DNA of 64,000 bases from JAICWP01 sp035252015 (GTDB lineage: Bacteria > Acidobacteriota > Terriglobia > Terriglobales > Acidobacteriaceae). This document shows positions 52,903 through 63,771 of this stretch, piece after piece. The position numbers and the translations under genes are program-made. The notes under the pieces are model-generated. The model had not been told where the DNA came from. It worked only from the letters and a program-made list of their open reading frames with translations, and did no database searches. Positions within the stretch are counted from its first letter, which is position 1. Each line of letters begins with the position of its first letter. The stretch covers positions 21,581 to 85,580 of the forward strand of contig DATFDP010000121.1 in assembly GCA_035252015.1 (NCBI GenBank), read 5' to 3'.

Positions 52903-53946
52903 ATGTTCATAGATGAAGCCAGAATTCGTGTTAAAGCCGGCGACGGCGGCAACGGCTGCATGGCTTTTCGCCGGGAGAAATTCGTGCCTCGCGGCGGTCC
53001 CTCCGGCGGAGATGGCGGCAAGGGCGGCGATGTAGTCATGGAATCCAGCGAGCGCCACAACACTCTGGTGCATTTCCGCTTCAATCCTGAGTACAAGGCG
53101 GAGCGCGGCCGCCACGGTGAGGGTTCCAAACGCACCGGGCAGGAAGGCACGGATGTTGTGCTGAAGGTGCCGGTAGGCACCATCCTCTACGACGATGAAA
53201 GTGGCGAGTGCATTCACGATTTTTCCCACCCTGATGAGCGGCTGGTCATCGCCCGCGGCGGGCGCGGCGGCCGGGGCAACGCCCGCTTCGCCACCTCTAC
53301 CCATCAGGCACCTCGGGAGTGCGAGCCTGGACGCCCCGGCGAAGAGCGGGCCTACCGCCTGGAACTCAAGCTGCTCGCCGATATCGGTCTGGTCGGCTAC
53401 CCCAATGTGGGCAAGTCAACTCTGATTTCCCGCATCTCGGCGGCGCGCCCCAAAATTGCCGATTACCCGTTCACCACTTTGGAGCCTAACTTGGGCGTTG
53501 TGGCGGTCGGCGAGCCCGGGGACCCCGACCAGGTCAGCTTCGTGGTGGCCGATATTCCCGGTCTGATTGAGGGCGCGCACACCGGCGCCGGGCTGGGCAC
53601 CCAGTTCCTGCGCCACATTGAGCGTACCCGTCTCCTGGTGCACCTGGTGGACGTTTCCGACTCCAGCGGCCGCCCCGATCCCGTGCACGACGTGGAGGTC
53701 ATTATGGGCGAGTTGAAGAGCTTTGGCGCGCATCTGGAGGACAAGCCCATGCTGCTGGCCGCCTCCAAAATAGACATTGCCAACAAAGACAAGCTGGCCA
53801 AACTGCGACGCTACGCGAAGAAGCATGGCCTGGAGCTCTACCCGATTTCCGCCGCCACCGGCGAAGGCATCGAGCCGCTCAAACTGGCCATGTCCCGCCG
53901 CCTGGAGGAGTTGCGGCAGCACGAGACGCAAGCGCTCGCCGAGTAA
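52903..53946 (+). CDS. obgE: Obg-family GTPase (CgtA)
   Basis: Essential GTPase in 50S assembly and stringent-response control. The 347 residues have the glycine-rich Obg fold (residues 1-158; AGDGGNGCMAFRREKFVPRGG, GPSGGDGGKGGDV) and the G domain with G1 G-Y-P-N-V-G-K-S-T, G2 D-Y-P-F-T-T, G3 D-I-P-G-L-I and a G4-like A-S-K-I-D. The C-terminal OCT domain is absent, as is common. The 160-base gap after rpmA has no gene. Confidence 0.97.
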   Translation: MFIDEARIRVKAGDGGNGCMAFRREKFVPRGGPSGGDGGKGGDVVMESSERHNTLVHFRFNPEYKAERGRHGEGSKRTGQEGTDVVLKVPVGTILYDDESGECIHDFSHPDERLVIARGGRGGRGNARFATSTHQAPRECEPGRPGEERAYRLELKLLADIGLVGYPNVGKSTLISRISAARPKIADYPFTTLEPNLGVVAVGEPGDPDQVSFVVADIPGLIEGAHTGAGLGTQFLRHIERTRLLVHLVDVSDSSGRPDPVHDVEVIMGELKSFGAHLEDKPMLLAASKIDIANKDKLAKLRRYAKKHGLELYPISAATGEGIEPLKLAMSRRLEELRQHETQALAE

Positions 53947-54074
53947 GCAAGAATAAGGTTTTGTGGCGCAGGCGGCCTCGTCCGCGAATGAAATGGTTTC
54001 GAAAGGGTACAGCTTTAGCTGTGCCGTTGCGGTCCCTGAAAGCTTTGGGGCTTCAGCCCCTGAGGGAACTGCCT

Positions 54075-54551
54075 ATGTCCCGAGCTGAACAACTGATCTC
54101 GGCAGTCAAGCAGGCGCAATTTCCCTGCCTGAACGGCCTAATTCACCTGTTTGTCGGGGGCAGTGAATTGCACGGCGCCAAGGTCAAGGACACGGACGAT
54201 CTGGACATTTACGGCGTGTACCTTGAGCCGCCAGAAGCGGCCCTTGGGCTGTAGAACAAGCGAATTGTTTGCATGGCAGCCTTCACACGAGGGAATCGAA
54301 TTGATGCGCTTCGGTACAATCACCCTTCCCGTCCCGAGAAGGATCTGTTGGTCAGGATCCGCACAGGACAATATGGCTCGCTTGAGAGGGTGCTGAACCT
54401 GGCAAACACATTGTTCGGCGAACTGGAACAGGCCGAGAAAGGAAGCACATTGCCGGAGATGGTTAATAGAGGTGATGTTTCCAAAGCTGTCAGCCATACT
54501 TACTTGCGGCACTGGAGCCAGGCAGTCCGGTCCTCTGCGGGCGACCCGTAG
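54075..54551 (+). pseudogene. Decayed nucleotidyltransferase remnant
   Basis: The start encodes a nucleotidyltransferase active site, F-V-G-G-S-E-L-H-G and D-T-D-D-L-D-I-Y-G-V-Y, then P-P-E-A-A-L-G-L runs into a TAG at 54252-54254. Downstream pieces of the same kind of protein (about 54280 onward: G-I-E-L-M-R-F-G-T-I-T-L-P, then R-P-E-K-D-L-L-V-R-I-R-T-G-Q-Y-G in another frame) show that the middle has been deleted and a frameshift has occurred. It is a broken gene, with the C-terminal helical region reaching 54551. Confidence 0.75.
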
Positions 54552-54623
54552 TACTCTTTAGATGGCCCCCTTGCAACCTTCCTCAATTAACGCCAAACTA
54601 CTGCTGAGAACCGAACGCTGTTC

Positions 54624-55430
54624 ATGAATATCGCCCTGTTCGGCGGTACCTTCGATCCCGTGCACAAAGGTCATCTCGCGCTGGCCCAGGCGGCCCAGCA
54701 GCGCTTCGACCTCAAGCAAATCCACTTTGTTCCCGCTAACATGCCTCCCCTGCGCTCCGGCCAGCCCTTGGCTCCCTACGAAGACCGTTATGCCATGCTG
54801 GCCCTGGCCACCCTGGCTGAGAAAGCCTTTTTCCCTTCCCGCTTGGAAGCTCCGAACGCGGAAACTGGCGGGAATCCCGGCACCGTGGTTGAAATGCCGC
54901 ACCCGCGCAAGGGCACCAAAGTAACGCACAGCCATATGCACCGCGACCGGTCAGGGGTCAACTATTCGATTGACACCGTGCGCCGCTTCAAGCGCACCCT
55001 GGGCAAGAGCGATCGCCTGTTTTTCCTCATCGGCATTGACGCGTTCTTGAAGATCGCGGACTGGAAGGAGCCAGAGGCGCTGCTGGGCGAAGCGGAATTC
55101 ATCGTCGGCGCTCGGCCCGGGCACAGCCTCGCCCAAGTGGCGGAGGCGTTGCCACAAGGGCTTAAACCCAAGCAGTCCGTCAGCCAGGCGTTTCGCAAGC
55201 AGCCGGCGCAGGGCGAGCTGGTGCTAGGCCCGGTCCACATCCACTTTCTGGAGGACGTCAATGTGCCCGTGTCCTCTACCCAGATTCGAGCCGCCGCCGC
55301 GGCCGGGCGCTCGTTGGCGCGCTTTGTACCCGAGCCAGTCGCGGAATACATTAAAAAGATGCGGCTGTACCGGTCCGGGCAGGCGGAGTCGGCGGAGGGG
55401 TTGAGGCAAGACCTAAAAGCCAATAGCTAA
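54624..55430 (+). CDS. nadD: Nicotinate-nucleotide adenylyltransferase
   Basis: Adenylates NaMN to deamido-NAD. The 268 residues contain the nucleotidyltransferase signature G-G-T-F-D-P-V-H-K-G-H (residues 7-17), the substrate loop FLIGIDAFLKIADWK, and S-S-T-Q-I-R near the C-terminus. It is about 50 residues longer than average owing to an insert after residue 75 (NAETGGNPGTVVEMPHPRKG). First of the nadD-rsfS run. Confidence 0.95.
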   Translation: MNIALFGGTFDPVHKGHLALAQAAQQRFDLKQIHFVPANMPPLRSGQPLAPYEDRYAMLALATLAEKAFFPSRLEAPNAETGGNPGTVVEMPHPRKGTKVTHSHMHRDRSGVNYSIDTVRRFKRTLGKSDRLFFLIGIDAFLKIADWKEPEALLGEAEFIVGARPGHSLAQVAEALPQGLKPKQSVSQAFRKQPAQGELVLGPVHIHFLEDVNVPVSSTQIRAAAAAGRSLARFVPEPVAEYIKKMRLYRSGQAESAEGLRQDLKANS

Positions 55431-55443
55431 GAGTCAACGAGGG

Positions 55444-55893
55444 ATGATCCAACTGTCTACTATGGCCAAGAAGAACAACCTCAAACAGCAGGTCTCGCAG
55501 GCCATCGGCGCTTGCCTGGAGAAAAAGGCGGAGGACGTCGCCATCCTGGAAATGGAGAAGGGCTCCGGAGCCTTCACCGATTATTTTGTCGTTTGTAGCG
55601 GCACCAATCCGCGCCAAATCCAGGCTATTTCTGACGAGGTAGAGCAGCGCCTGGAGAATGTCGGCCTGCATCCCGCCCACGTCGAGGGCTACAAGCAGGC
55701 GGAGTGGGTGCTGCTCGACTACGTGGACTTCGTAGTCCACGTCTTTTCGGAGAAGGCGCGCAAGTATTACGACTTGGAGCGGCTGTGGAAATCGGCCAGG
55801 CGCCTGGAGCCCTCGGAATTAACTGCTCGTCGTACCCGGACCCGCCCGCAGAACGCCGAGGAAGTGTCTCGCCCGCGCCGCAGGAAGGCTTGA
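55444..55893 (+). CDS. rsfS: Ribosomal silencing factor RsfS
   Basis: Binds L14 and blocks subunit joining in nutrient limitation. The 149 residues carry the DUF143 core: KKAEDVAILEMEKGSGAFTD, YFVVCSGTNPRQIQAISDEV, GYKQAEWVLLDYVDFVVHVF and the Y-Y-D-L-E-R-L-W signature. The start may be 55444 or the Met at 55462. nadD ends 13 bases upstream, the usual nadD-rsfS pair. Its stop overlaps the next start (TGATG). Confidence 0.95.
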   Translation: MIQLSTMAKKNNLKQQVSQAIGACLEKKAEDVAILEMEKGSGAFTDYFVVCSGTNPRQIQAISDEVEQRLENVGLHPAHVEGYKQAEWVLLDYVDFVVHVFSEKARKYYDLERLWKSARRLEPSELTARRTRTRPQNAEEVSRPRRRKA

Positions 55894-56885
55894 TGGCCAA
55901 GCAGGAGCCCACACCATCCTCTGATGCTGGATCGGCCGCTGCCGCTCCGGCTGTCGCCTCTCCTCCCCAGCAGATTCTCTCGTCCTGGATCGCTGCCGAC
56001 CCCCTCTCCCTCGAGCTCCTGGAAAAAGCCAGGCGCGTGGCCGCCAGCGCCTCCACTGTACTTATTCGCGGCGAGAGCGGCACCGGCAAGGAACTGCTCG
56101 CGTCCGTCATCCATTACCTGGGTGCCGGGCGTGACGAACCTCTGGTCAAGATTGACTGTGCCAGCCTGCCCCGCGAGCTGATGGAAAGCGAGCTCTTCGG
56201 CTACGAGCGCGGCGCCTTCACCGGGGCTGTCCAAATGAAGCGTGGGCGCCTGGAGTTAGCAGGAGCGGGCACGCTGGTGCTCGACGAGATTGCTGCTTTT
56301 ACGCCTGCCATGCAAGCCAAACTCCTGCGCGTTCTGGAAGAGAAACGATTCGAGCGCCTGGGCGCCAATCGGCACATCACACTGGCCGCCCGCATTATTG
56401 CGCTCACCAACGCCGACCTGGAGAAAGCCGTGGCAGAAGGCGCTTTCCGTCAGGACTTGTTTTACCGCCTCAATGTTATCCCGCTCCTGGTGCCGCCTCT
56501 GCGCGATCGCCGTGGCGATGTTCGTTCGCTTATCGAGCATTTCCTGTCCCAGCTCGCCGACCTCCACCGCCGGCCTCACCGCAAGGTCTCAGCCTCCGCA
56601 CTTGCCCTGCTCGAAGCCTACGACTATCCCGGCAACGTGCGCGAGCTCCGCAACCTGCTGGAGCGCGCGTTGGTGCAGGGTCAGGGACCGGAAATCATGC
56701 CTGCTGACCTTCCCCAGCGCGTGCGCGAGAGCACTCCCAGGAAGATGACCCTGGAAGAACTGGAGCGCTCCTACATCGCCGAAGTGCTCGACGCTACCCG
56801 CGGCAAGAAAGGACGTGCCGCCGAAATCCTCGGAATCAGCCGCAAGACCTTGCTGGAAAAACGCAAGCGCTACGGCCTGGATTAA
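55893..56885 (+). CDS. Sigma-54-dependent transcriptional activator without receiver domain
   Basis: A 330-residue AAA+ enhancer-binding protein. From ATG 55893, translationally coupled to rsfS, the Walker A G-E-S-G-T-G-K-E is at 60-67, the sigma-54 contact loop G-A-F-T-G-A at 107-112, and the C-terminal Fis-type helix-turn-helix is G-R-A-A-E-I-L-G-I-S-R-K-T-L-L-E-K-R. There is no N-terminal sensor beyond about 30 disordered residues, so control must be through oligomerisation or partner proteins. Its presence implies RpoN elsewhere. Target genes are unknown; no -24/-12 site was seen nearby. Confidence 0.93.
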   Translation: MAKQEPTPSSDAGSAAAAPAVASPPQQILSSWIAADPLSLELLEKARRVAASASTVLIRGESGTGKELLASVIHYLGAGRDEPLVKIDCASLPRELMESELFGYERGAFTGAVQMKRGRLELAGAGTLVLDEIAAFTPAMQAKLLRVLEEKRFERLGANRHITLAARIIALTNADLEKAVAEGAFRQDLFYRLNVIPLLVPPLRDRRGDVRSLIEHFLSQLADLHRRPHRKVSASALALLEAYDYPGNVRELRNLLERALVQGQGPEIMPADLPQRVRESTPRKMTLEELERSYIAEVLDATRGKKGRAAEILGISRKTLLEKRKRYGLD

Positions 56886-57056
56886 ATCGCAGAGACCAGC
56901 CTTATCTAAGGATCGGCCGTCTTTACCACTCTGACGTTATACCTGTCCGCCCACCTCCGAAACACATAAACAATGCGCGTGCGCATTGACGGCAGCCACG
57001 AAAGTTTCGTATTCAGGTCGTGGCTTCAGCGCCCTGCCGCAACAGGTCCCCTAAAT

Positions 57057-57115
57057 CTGTCACCCTGAGCCGAGCACGACTGAGCTTGCGTAAGGAGCGC
57101 GAAGCGAAGGACCTA
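57057..57115. repeat. Dispersed GTCACCCTGAGC...CGAAGCGAAGGA repeat
   Basis: Lies in the 325-base gap before the amidase gene, where no gene is seen. TGTCACCCTGAGCCGAGCAC starts it and GCGAAGCGAAGGACCTA ends it, matching the family at 59156-59181. Confidence 0.65.
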
Positions 57116-57210
57116 TGCATTGGCGCCCGATGCAGCGGCTGAAGCCGCTTGTCCCGTCTGATACCCTGTAACGTCTTTTTTCCGTCCGACTCCAACCACC
57201 AGGAGCGCAC

Positions 57211-58848
57211 TTGAAACCTCGGAACGGCAGTTCCTCACCCTCCAGTCGCAGGCAGTTTCTGCAATCCACGGCCTTTGCCGGCGTAGCCGCGGCACTCACC
57301 CCGGCCCTGGCGCAGGCTCGGCAGCATCCCGTCCCCCCAATTCCCTCATTTGAGTTGGACGAATTGACCATCCACGACCTGCAGCAGGGCATGAGTTCGG
57401 GCAAGTTCAGCGCCCGTTCCCTGACCGAGAAGTACCTCGCCCGCATCGAGGCTATAGACAAGCGCACCATCAACTCCGTTATCGAACTCAATCCCGACGC
57501 GCTGCCTATTGCCGAGCAGCTCGACCGTGAGCGCAAGGCCAAAGGTCCGCGCGGCCCTCTGCACGGCATCCCCGTTCTGATCAAGGACAACATCGGTACA
57601 CACGACCGCATGATGACCACTGCCGGCTCCCTGGCGCTGATGGGCTCTGTGTCCCCGCGAGACGCCTTCGTGGCGCAAAGGCTCCGGGAAGCCGGCGCTG
57701 TCATCCTGGGCAAGACCAATCTGAGTGAGTGGGCCAATTTCCGTTCCACCCATTCCACCAGCGGCTGGAGCGGCCGCGGCGGCCAGACTCACAATCCCTA
57801 CGCTCTGAACCGCAACCCTTGCGGTTCCAGCTCCGGCTCTGGCGCCGCCGTCAGCGCCAACCTGTGTGCCGTAGCCATTGGCACGGAAACCGATGGCTCC
57901 ATCATTTGTCCCTCAAATGCCAATGGATGTGTGGGCATCAAGCCCACGGTGGGCTTGGTCAGCCGCGCCGGCGTTGTTCCTATTTCGCACAGCCAGGATA
58001 CCGCCGGGCCCATGGCGCGCACTGTGGCCGATGCGGCCGTTCTTCTCGGAGCTCTGACCGGCGTGGACCCCAACGATGCTGTCACCGAGGTCAGCAACGG
58101 CAAGGCACAGTCGGATTACACGCCCTTCCTCGATCCCAAAGGCCTGCGCGGCGTCCGCCTTGGAGTTGTGCGCAAAGCCTTCGGCTTCAATCCGGCCGTA
58201 GATGGCATTTTGGAAGAAGCCCTGACCGAAATGAAACGCCAGGGCGCCGACCTGGTGGACCCTGCCGACCCGCCCACCTGGGGCAAGTGGCGCGAACAGG
58301 AGAACGAAATTTTGCTTTACGAATTCAAAGCCGACCTGAACTCTTATCTCGCCGGCCTTGGTCCGCAAGCCCCGATTCACACCTTGGAAGAAGCCATCAA
58401 GTTCAACGATTCCCACGCCCGGCAGGAGATGCCCTACTTCGGCCAGGAACTGTTCGCTCAATCGCAAGCCAAGGGGCCGCTCACCAGCAAGGCGTACCTC
58501 GACGCACTGTCCGAGGCACAACGGCTGACGCGTAAAGAAGGCATTGATGCCATCATGGAGCAGCACAAGCTGGACGCGCTGGTAGCCCCCAGCGGGGGCC
58601 CCGCCTGGCTCACGGATTTGGTGGACGGCGATTCCTTCGGCGGCGGCAGTTCCAGCGCGGCCGCCGTGGCCGGCTACCCTGGCATAACCGTGCCCGCGGG
58701 CTTCATCTTCGGATTGCCGTTTGGAATCTCGTTCTTCGGCCGGGCCTGGAGCGAACCTACACTCCTACGCATCGCTTATGCCTTCGAGCAGGCCACTAAA
58801 GTGCGAAAGCCACCCAAGTTCCTGCCCACAGTGGACCTGAAGGCCTGA
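57211..58848 (+). CDS. Tat-exported amidase signature family enzyme
   Basis: A 545-residue hydrolase of the amidase signature family. TTG start at 57211 with AGGAG 6 bases upstream. The N-terminus S-S-R-R-Q-F-L-Q-S-T is a twin-arginine signal followed by a hydrophobic stretch and A-Q-A. The catalytic Ser-cisSer-Lys triad is visible: K125 in V-L-I-K-D-N, the serine cluster in G-S-S-S-G-S-G-A-A (residues 205-213), and S230 in E-T-D-G-S-I. The substrate is unknown; export suggests an extracytoplasmic amide or peptide. Confidence 0.92.
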   Translation: MKPRNGSSSPSSRRQFLQSTAFAGVAAALTPALAQARQHPVPPIPSFELDELTIHDLQQGMSSGKFSARSLTEKYLARIEAIDKRTINSVIELNPDALPIAEQLDRERKAKGPRGPLHGIPVLIKDNIGTHDRMMTTAGSLALMGSVSPRDAFVAQRLREAGAVILGKTNLSEWANFRSTHSTSGWSGRGGQTHNPYALNRNPCGSSSGSGAAVSANLCAVAIGTETDGSIICPSNANGCVGIKPTVGLVSRAGVVPISHSQDTAGPMARTVADAAVLLGALTGVDPNDAVTEVSNGKAQSDYTPFLDPKGLRGVRLGVVRKAFGFNPAVDGILEEALTEMKRQGADLVDPADPPTWGKWREQENEILLYEFKADLNSYLAGLGPQAPIHTLEEAIKFNDSHARQEMPYFGQELFAQSQAKGPLTSKAYLDALSEAQRLTRKEGIDAIMEQHKLDALVAPSGGPAWLTDLVDGDSFGGGSSSAAAVAGYPGITVPAGFIFGLPFGISFFGRAWSEPTLLRIAYAFEQATKVRKPPKFLPTVDLKA

Positions 58849-58930
58849 ATTCGTTGAGCCATTGAGTTACTAAATTATTGAATCATTGGGTACTTCGACC
58901 GCTTTTCGTGGCCGTTCTCGCCCGCTTTCG

Positions 58931-58939
58931 TGCTATAAT
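58931..58939 (+). promoter_or_regulatory. Extended -10 promoter upstream of gyrA
   Basis: TGC-TATAAT is a perfect consensus -10 with the TG extension; no good -35 stands 17 bases upstream, as expected for extended -10 promoters. It leaves a leader of about 240 bases before gyrA, containing short repeats (TGAGCGCTGAGTGCTGA near 59061) and no gene. Confidence 0.6.
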
Positions 58940-59155
58940 TTACATAAGCTCTTGGCCGACTAACATCCTGTAAATGCAAGCATTTAGCCCAATTCCGCGC
59001 CGGCCCTTGCCAGCGCGTTCGCACCTCGTGTGCGCTCTTTTTACAGAGGTTCCAGGGCTGAATGCTGAGCGCTGAGTGCTGATTGTTAAGGAGCTAGTCA
59101 GCTAGCGACCTCGGTGACGGCGTTTTGCGGGCGTGAGCAAGCGGGAGTCCGCAGC

Positions 59156-59181
59156 CGTCATCCTGAGCGAAGCGAAGGATC
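59156..59181. repeat. Dispersed repeat supplying the gyrA ribosome-binding site
   Basis: GTCATCCTGAGCGAAGCGAA is followed by GGATCACC and then the gyrA ATG at 59185. The purine-rich end (GAAGGA) lies at ribosome-binding distance, so the repeat has been co-opted as the translation start signal. Confidence 0.6.
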
Positions 59182-59184
59182 ACC

Positions 59185-61869
<2,685 letters not shown>

Positions 61870-61887
61870 GCGGCTGTACAACAGAAA

Positions 61888-61909
61888 GGGCGGCCGCTGT
61901 CGGCCGCCC
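61888..61909. terminator. Hairpin between convergent gyrA and the dcdV operon
   Basis: GGGCGGCCG (61888-61896) pairs with CGGCCGCCC (61901-61909), a 9-bp GC stem with a CTGT loop. No T-run on the plus strand; on the minus strand TTTCTGTT follows. It is likely a shared transcription stop. Confidence 0.7.
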
Positions 61910-61936
61910 TGCTGAGCATAATGAGTAGACCTTGCC

Positions 61937-62116
61937 TTACGCTAGCTTCCTTTCTCTTTCGACAGTTTGCTCCGCGTCGGACTTTGTGGGATTCCTATCT
62001 GCTCGTTGTTGTTGAGGTTCGGAGCTAATCACTCGATCCCGCTGCCACCGCGGCCGCGCCTTCACCTCTCGGCGCGCCTGCTCCAGTATTCCCTTCAGCC
62101 ATCCCTTATCCTCCAT
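61937..62116 (-). CDS. Small basic protein coupled to DcdV
   Basis: A 59-residue protein starting at ATG 62116, inside the last codons of the deaminase gene (ATGGAGGATAA contains both the start and the deaminase stop). Sequence pattern W-L-K-G-I-L-E-Q-A-R-R-E-V followed by P-R-W-Q-R-D, then a charged disordered tail. No known domain. The overlap means it is made with the deaminase and may regulate it or be an antitoxin-like or adaptor partner. Alternatively it is a generic small protein found in many operons. Confidence 0.6.
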   Translation of the reverse strand: MEDKGWLKGILEQARREVKARPRWQRDRVISSEPQQQRADRNPTKSDAEQTVERERKLA

Positions 62117-63659
62117 TGCCTCCGCCTCCCGCGTCTGAAACTGCTTTGAGTTTCGCACCTTCCATTCTCTCCTGCAACAGTTCTAACGCATCCTTCTCGT
62201 TTTCTATGTACGATTCTGGGAACCCTTGCAATCTTAGAACTGCCTTGGACTTCTCCCACACCAGCCTGCGACCTTCATCTGTTTTCCGGGCTTCGAAGAT
62301 TGGGAATAGGTTTTGGTACTGGCGAGGGGCGATTCCCACAAAGGGATCAAAACGTACCTTGCTCTTTATCTCTCCGACACTCTCAATCGCGATTTCCTCA
62401 TCGTGTAATCGCATTGCAAGACTCTTCGGGTACGGCTCAATGTAAACGACTCTTTCAATCCCCGCATCGATTATGTGACGGGCACACTCATGGCAGGGGA
62501 ATGTCGTTGTGTATACATAGCAACCCTTAACAGGAATGCCCCGAACGGCAGCATCGACCATCGCAGCCATTTCCGCGTGCACGGCCCGGCCATATTCTAA
62601 CGGCTGCATAATCCTCGTGCCTTTTAATAGCGGAAGAACCGCCCGGACTCGTTCGCTCGATCGAAGGTTCCGTTTTTCTTCGGTTAGCCACCCAGGTCGT
62701 TCGGATAGGCGATCCAACACCTCTCCAACACTCATCTGTTTCAGAACGTCGCTGCTATCCCAATCTTCTGCAATGTCCCGGTTATCGGGGTCATCACCGT
62801 ACCAATATTGCCCTCCTCCATACTTCGGAACCTCGTTGGTCCCAGTAGCCAAGATCTGTCCGTCGCAGGTGGCTATCACGGCCCCAACTTGTCTCCCGAG
62901 GGCCCCCGATCTGAGTGCTGCGATATAGGCCTGGCTCATACAGTACTCATCGCGAGTCGGGGTTAAGAAGCTATTCCCGAGGAGTAGAGCAACGAACCTA
63001 TCAATCTGTTCGACCAGGTCTTTTTCGCGACTGGAGTTTACAAAGACATCGGCTAGCGGGAAGCTCTGTCGAACATTTTGTCCGGAGGGGTTCAGCGCAT
63101 CCTTCTGGTCTCGGTTGATGAGGCGCTCCGAATCTTCGCGAAACGAATCGATGTCTTGCGAGTTGTGCGTTTCCGCAATCTTTTCCGCCAGATGCTGCAC
63201 ACGAAGCTCACGGGGTGAATAAGCTGCGACTAAAAGAAAGCCAGGCCCGTACATCTCGCGAAGAGCAGCGACTTCTTCCGGATGTTTGAGTGATTTGATG
63301 ACGTATACGGTCCGCTCAGCGGGCTCGTCCAAGTTGTTGGTGACTTGTCTCCTCAACTTGCGTATCTTGCCAACTCCGAGAATGGCAAGGGCATCATCGC
63401 TTCCAATCAGACCCCTAAACTGGTCACCAGCGTCCATGTGTTCCTTAATTCTCGTTTCTTCGAAGCCCTCATTAAGCGTCTCCCACTTATCAATCTCGTG
63501 TAGCAATTCAATGAGATGTATCGGTTCCGCGCGATACCCCATCTCCGTTAGCGCGGCGGTAAGCTTCTCTTGCACAAATCCCAACTTCGAACCCACAGCG
63601 CCTACAATTCCAATGACCAACTCCGCATGTTGACGGCGAGCTTTAACGTTGAGCAACAT
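62106..63659 (-). CDS. dcdV: DcdV/AvcD-like anti-phage deoxycytidylate deaminase
   Basis: A 517-residue two-domain protein. Residues 1-220 form a P-loop kinase-like domain (V-I-G-I-V-G-A-V-G-S-K-L-G as Walker A; V-I-K-S-L-K-H-P-E-E-V-A-A-L-R, a highly conserved block of this family). Residues 230-450 are a zinc cytidine/dCMP deaminase domain with H-A-E (361-363) and P-C-H-E-C (388-392). This is the arrangement of DcdV/AvcD, which on phage infection deaminates dCTP/dCMP and starves the phage of nucleotides. The ATG at 63659 is preferred over TTG 63674. Base composition is visibly lower in GC than in neighbours, suggesting horizontal transfer. Confidence 0.88.
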   Translation of the reverse strand: MLLNVKARRQHAELVIGIVGAVGSKLGFVQEKLTAALTEMGYRAEPIHLIELLHEIDKWETLNEGFEETRIKEHMDAGDQFRGLIGSDDALAILGVGKIRKLRRQVTNNLDEPAERTVYVIKSLKHPEEVAALREMYGPGFLLVAAYSPRELRVQHLAEKIAETHNSQDIDSFREDSERLINRDQKDALNPSGQNVRQSFPLADVFVNSSREKDLVEQIDRFVALLLGNSFLTPTRDEYCMSQAYIAALRSGALGRQVGAVIATCDGQILATGTNEVPKYGGGQYWYGDDPDNRDIAEDWDSSDVLKQMSVGEVLDRLSERPGWLTEEKRNLRSSERVRAVLPLLKGTRIMQPLEYGRAVHAEMAAMVDAAVRGIPVKGCYVYTTTFPCHECARHIIDAGIERVVYIEPYPKSLAMRLHDEEIAIESVGEIKSKVRFDPFVGIAPRQYQNLFPIFEARKTDEGRRLVWEKSKAVLRLQGFPESYIENEKDALELLQERMEGAKLKAVSDAGGGGNGG

Positions 63660-63771
63660 GCTAACAATGTACAACGTGGCTAACGAAAGTGGAACGAGTT
63701 AGCGCCCCTTCACAGGAGCTCGTTTATCCTTCTGTCCCGTTCCGGTCATTAATACCCACCGACTCCATTTT
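63660..63771 (-). promoter_or_regulatory. dcdV leader with stem-loop
   Basis: About 110 bases between marR and dcdV. GCTAAC (63679-63684) pairs with GTTAGC (63698-63703), just before the start. In characterised AvcD systems a small RNA upstream holds the enzyme inactive, so this region is a candidate for such an RNA. No sequence match to AvcI can be claimed. Confidence 0.35.
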
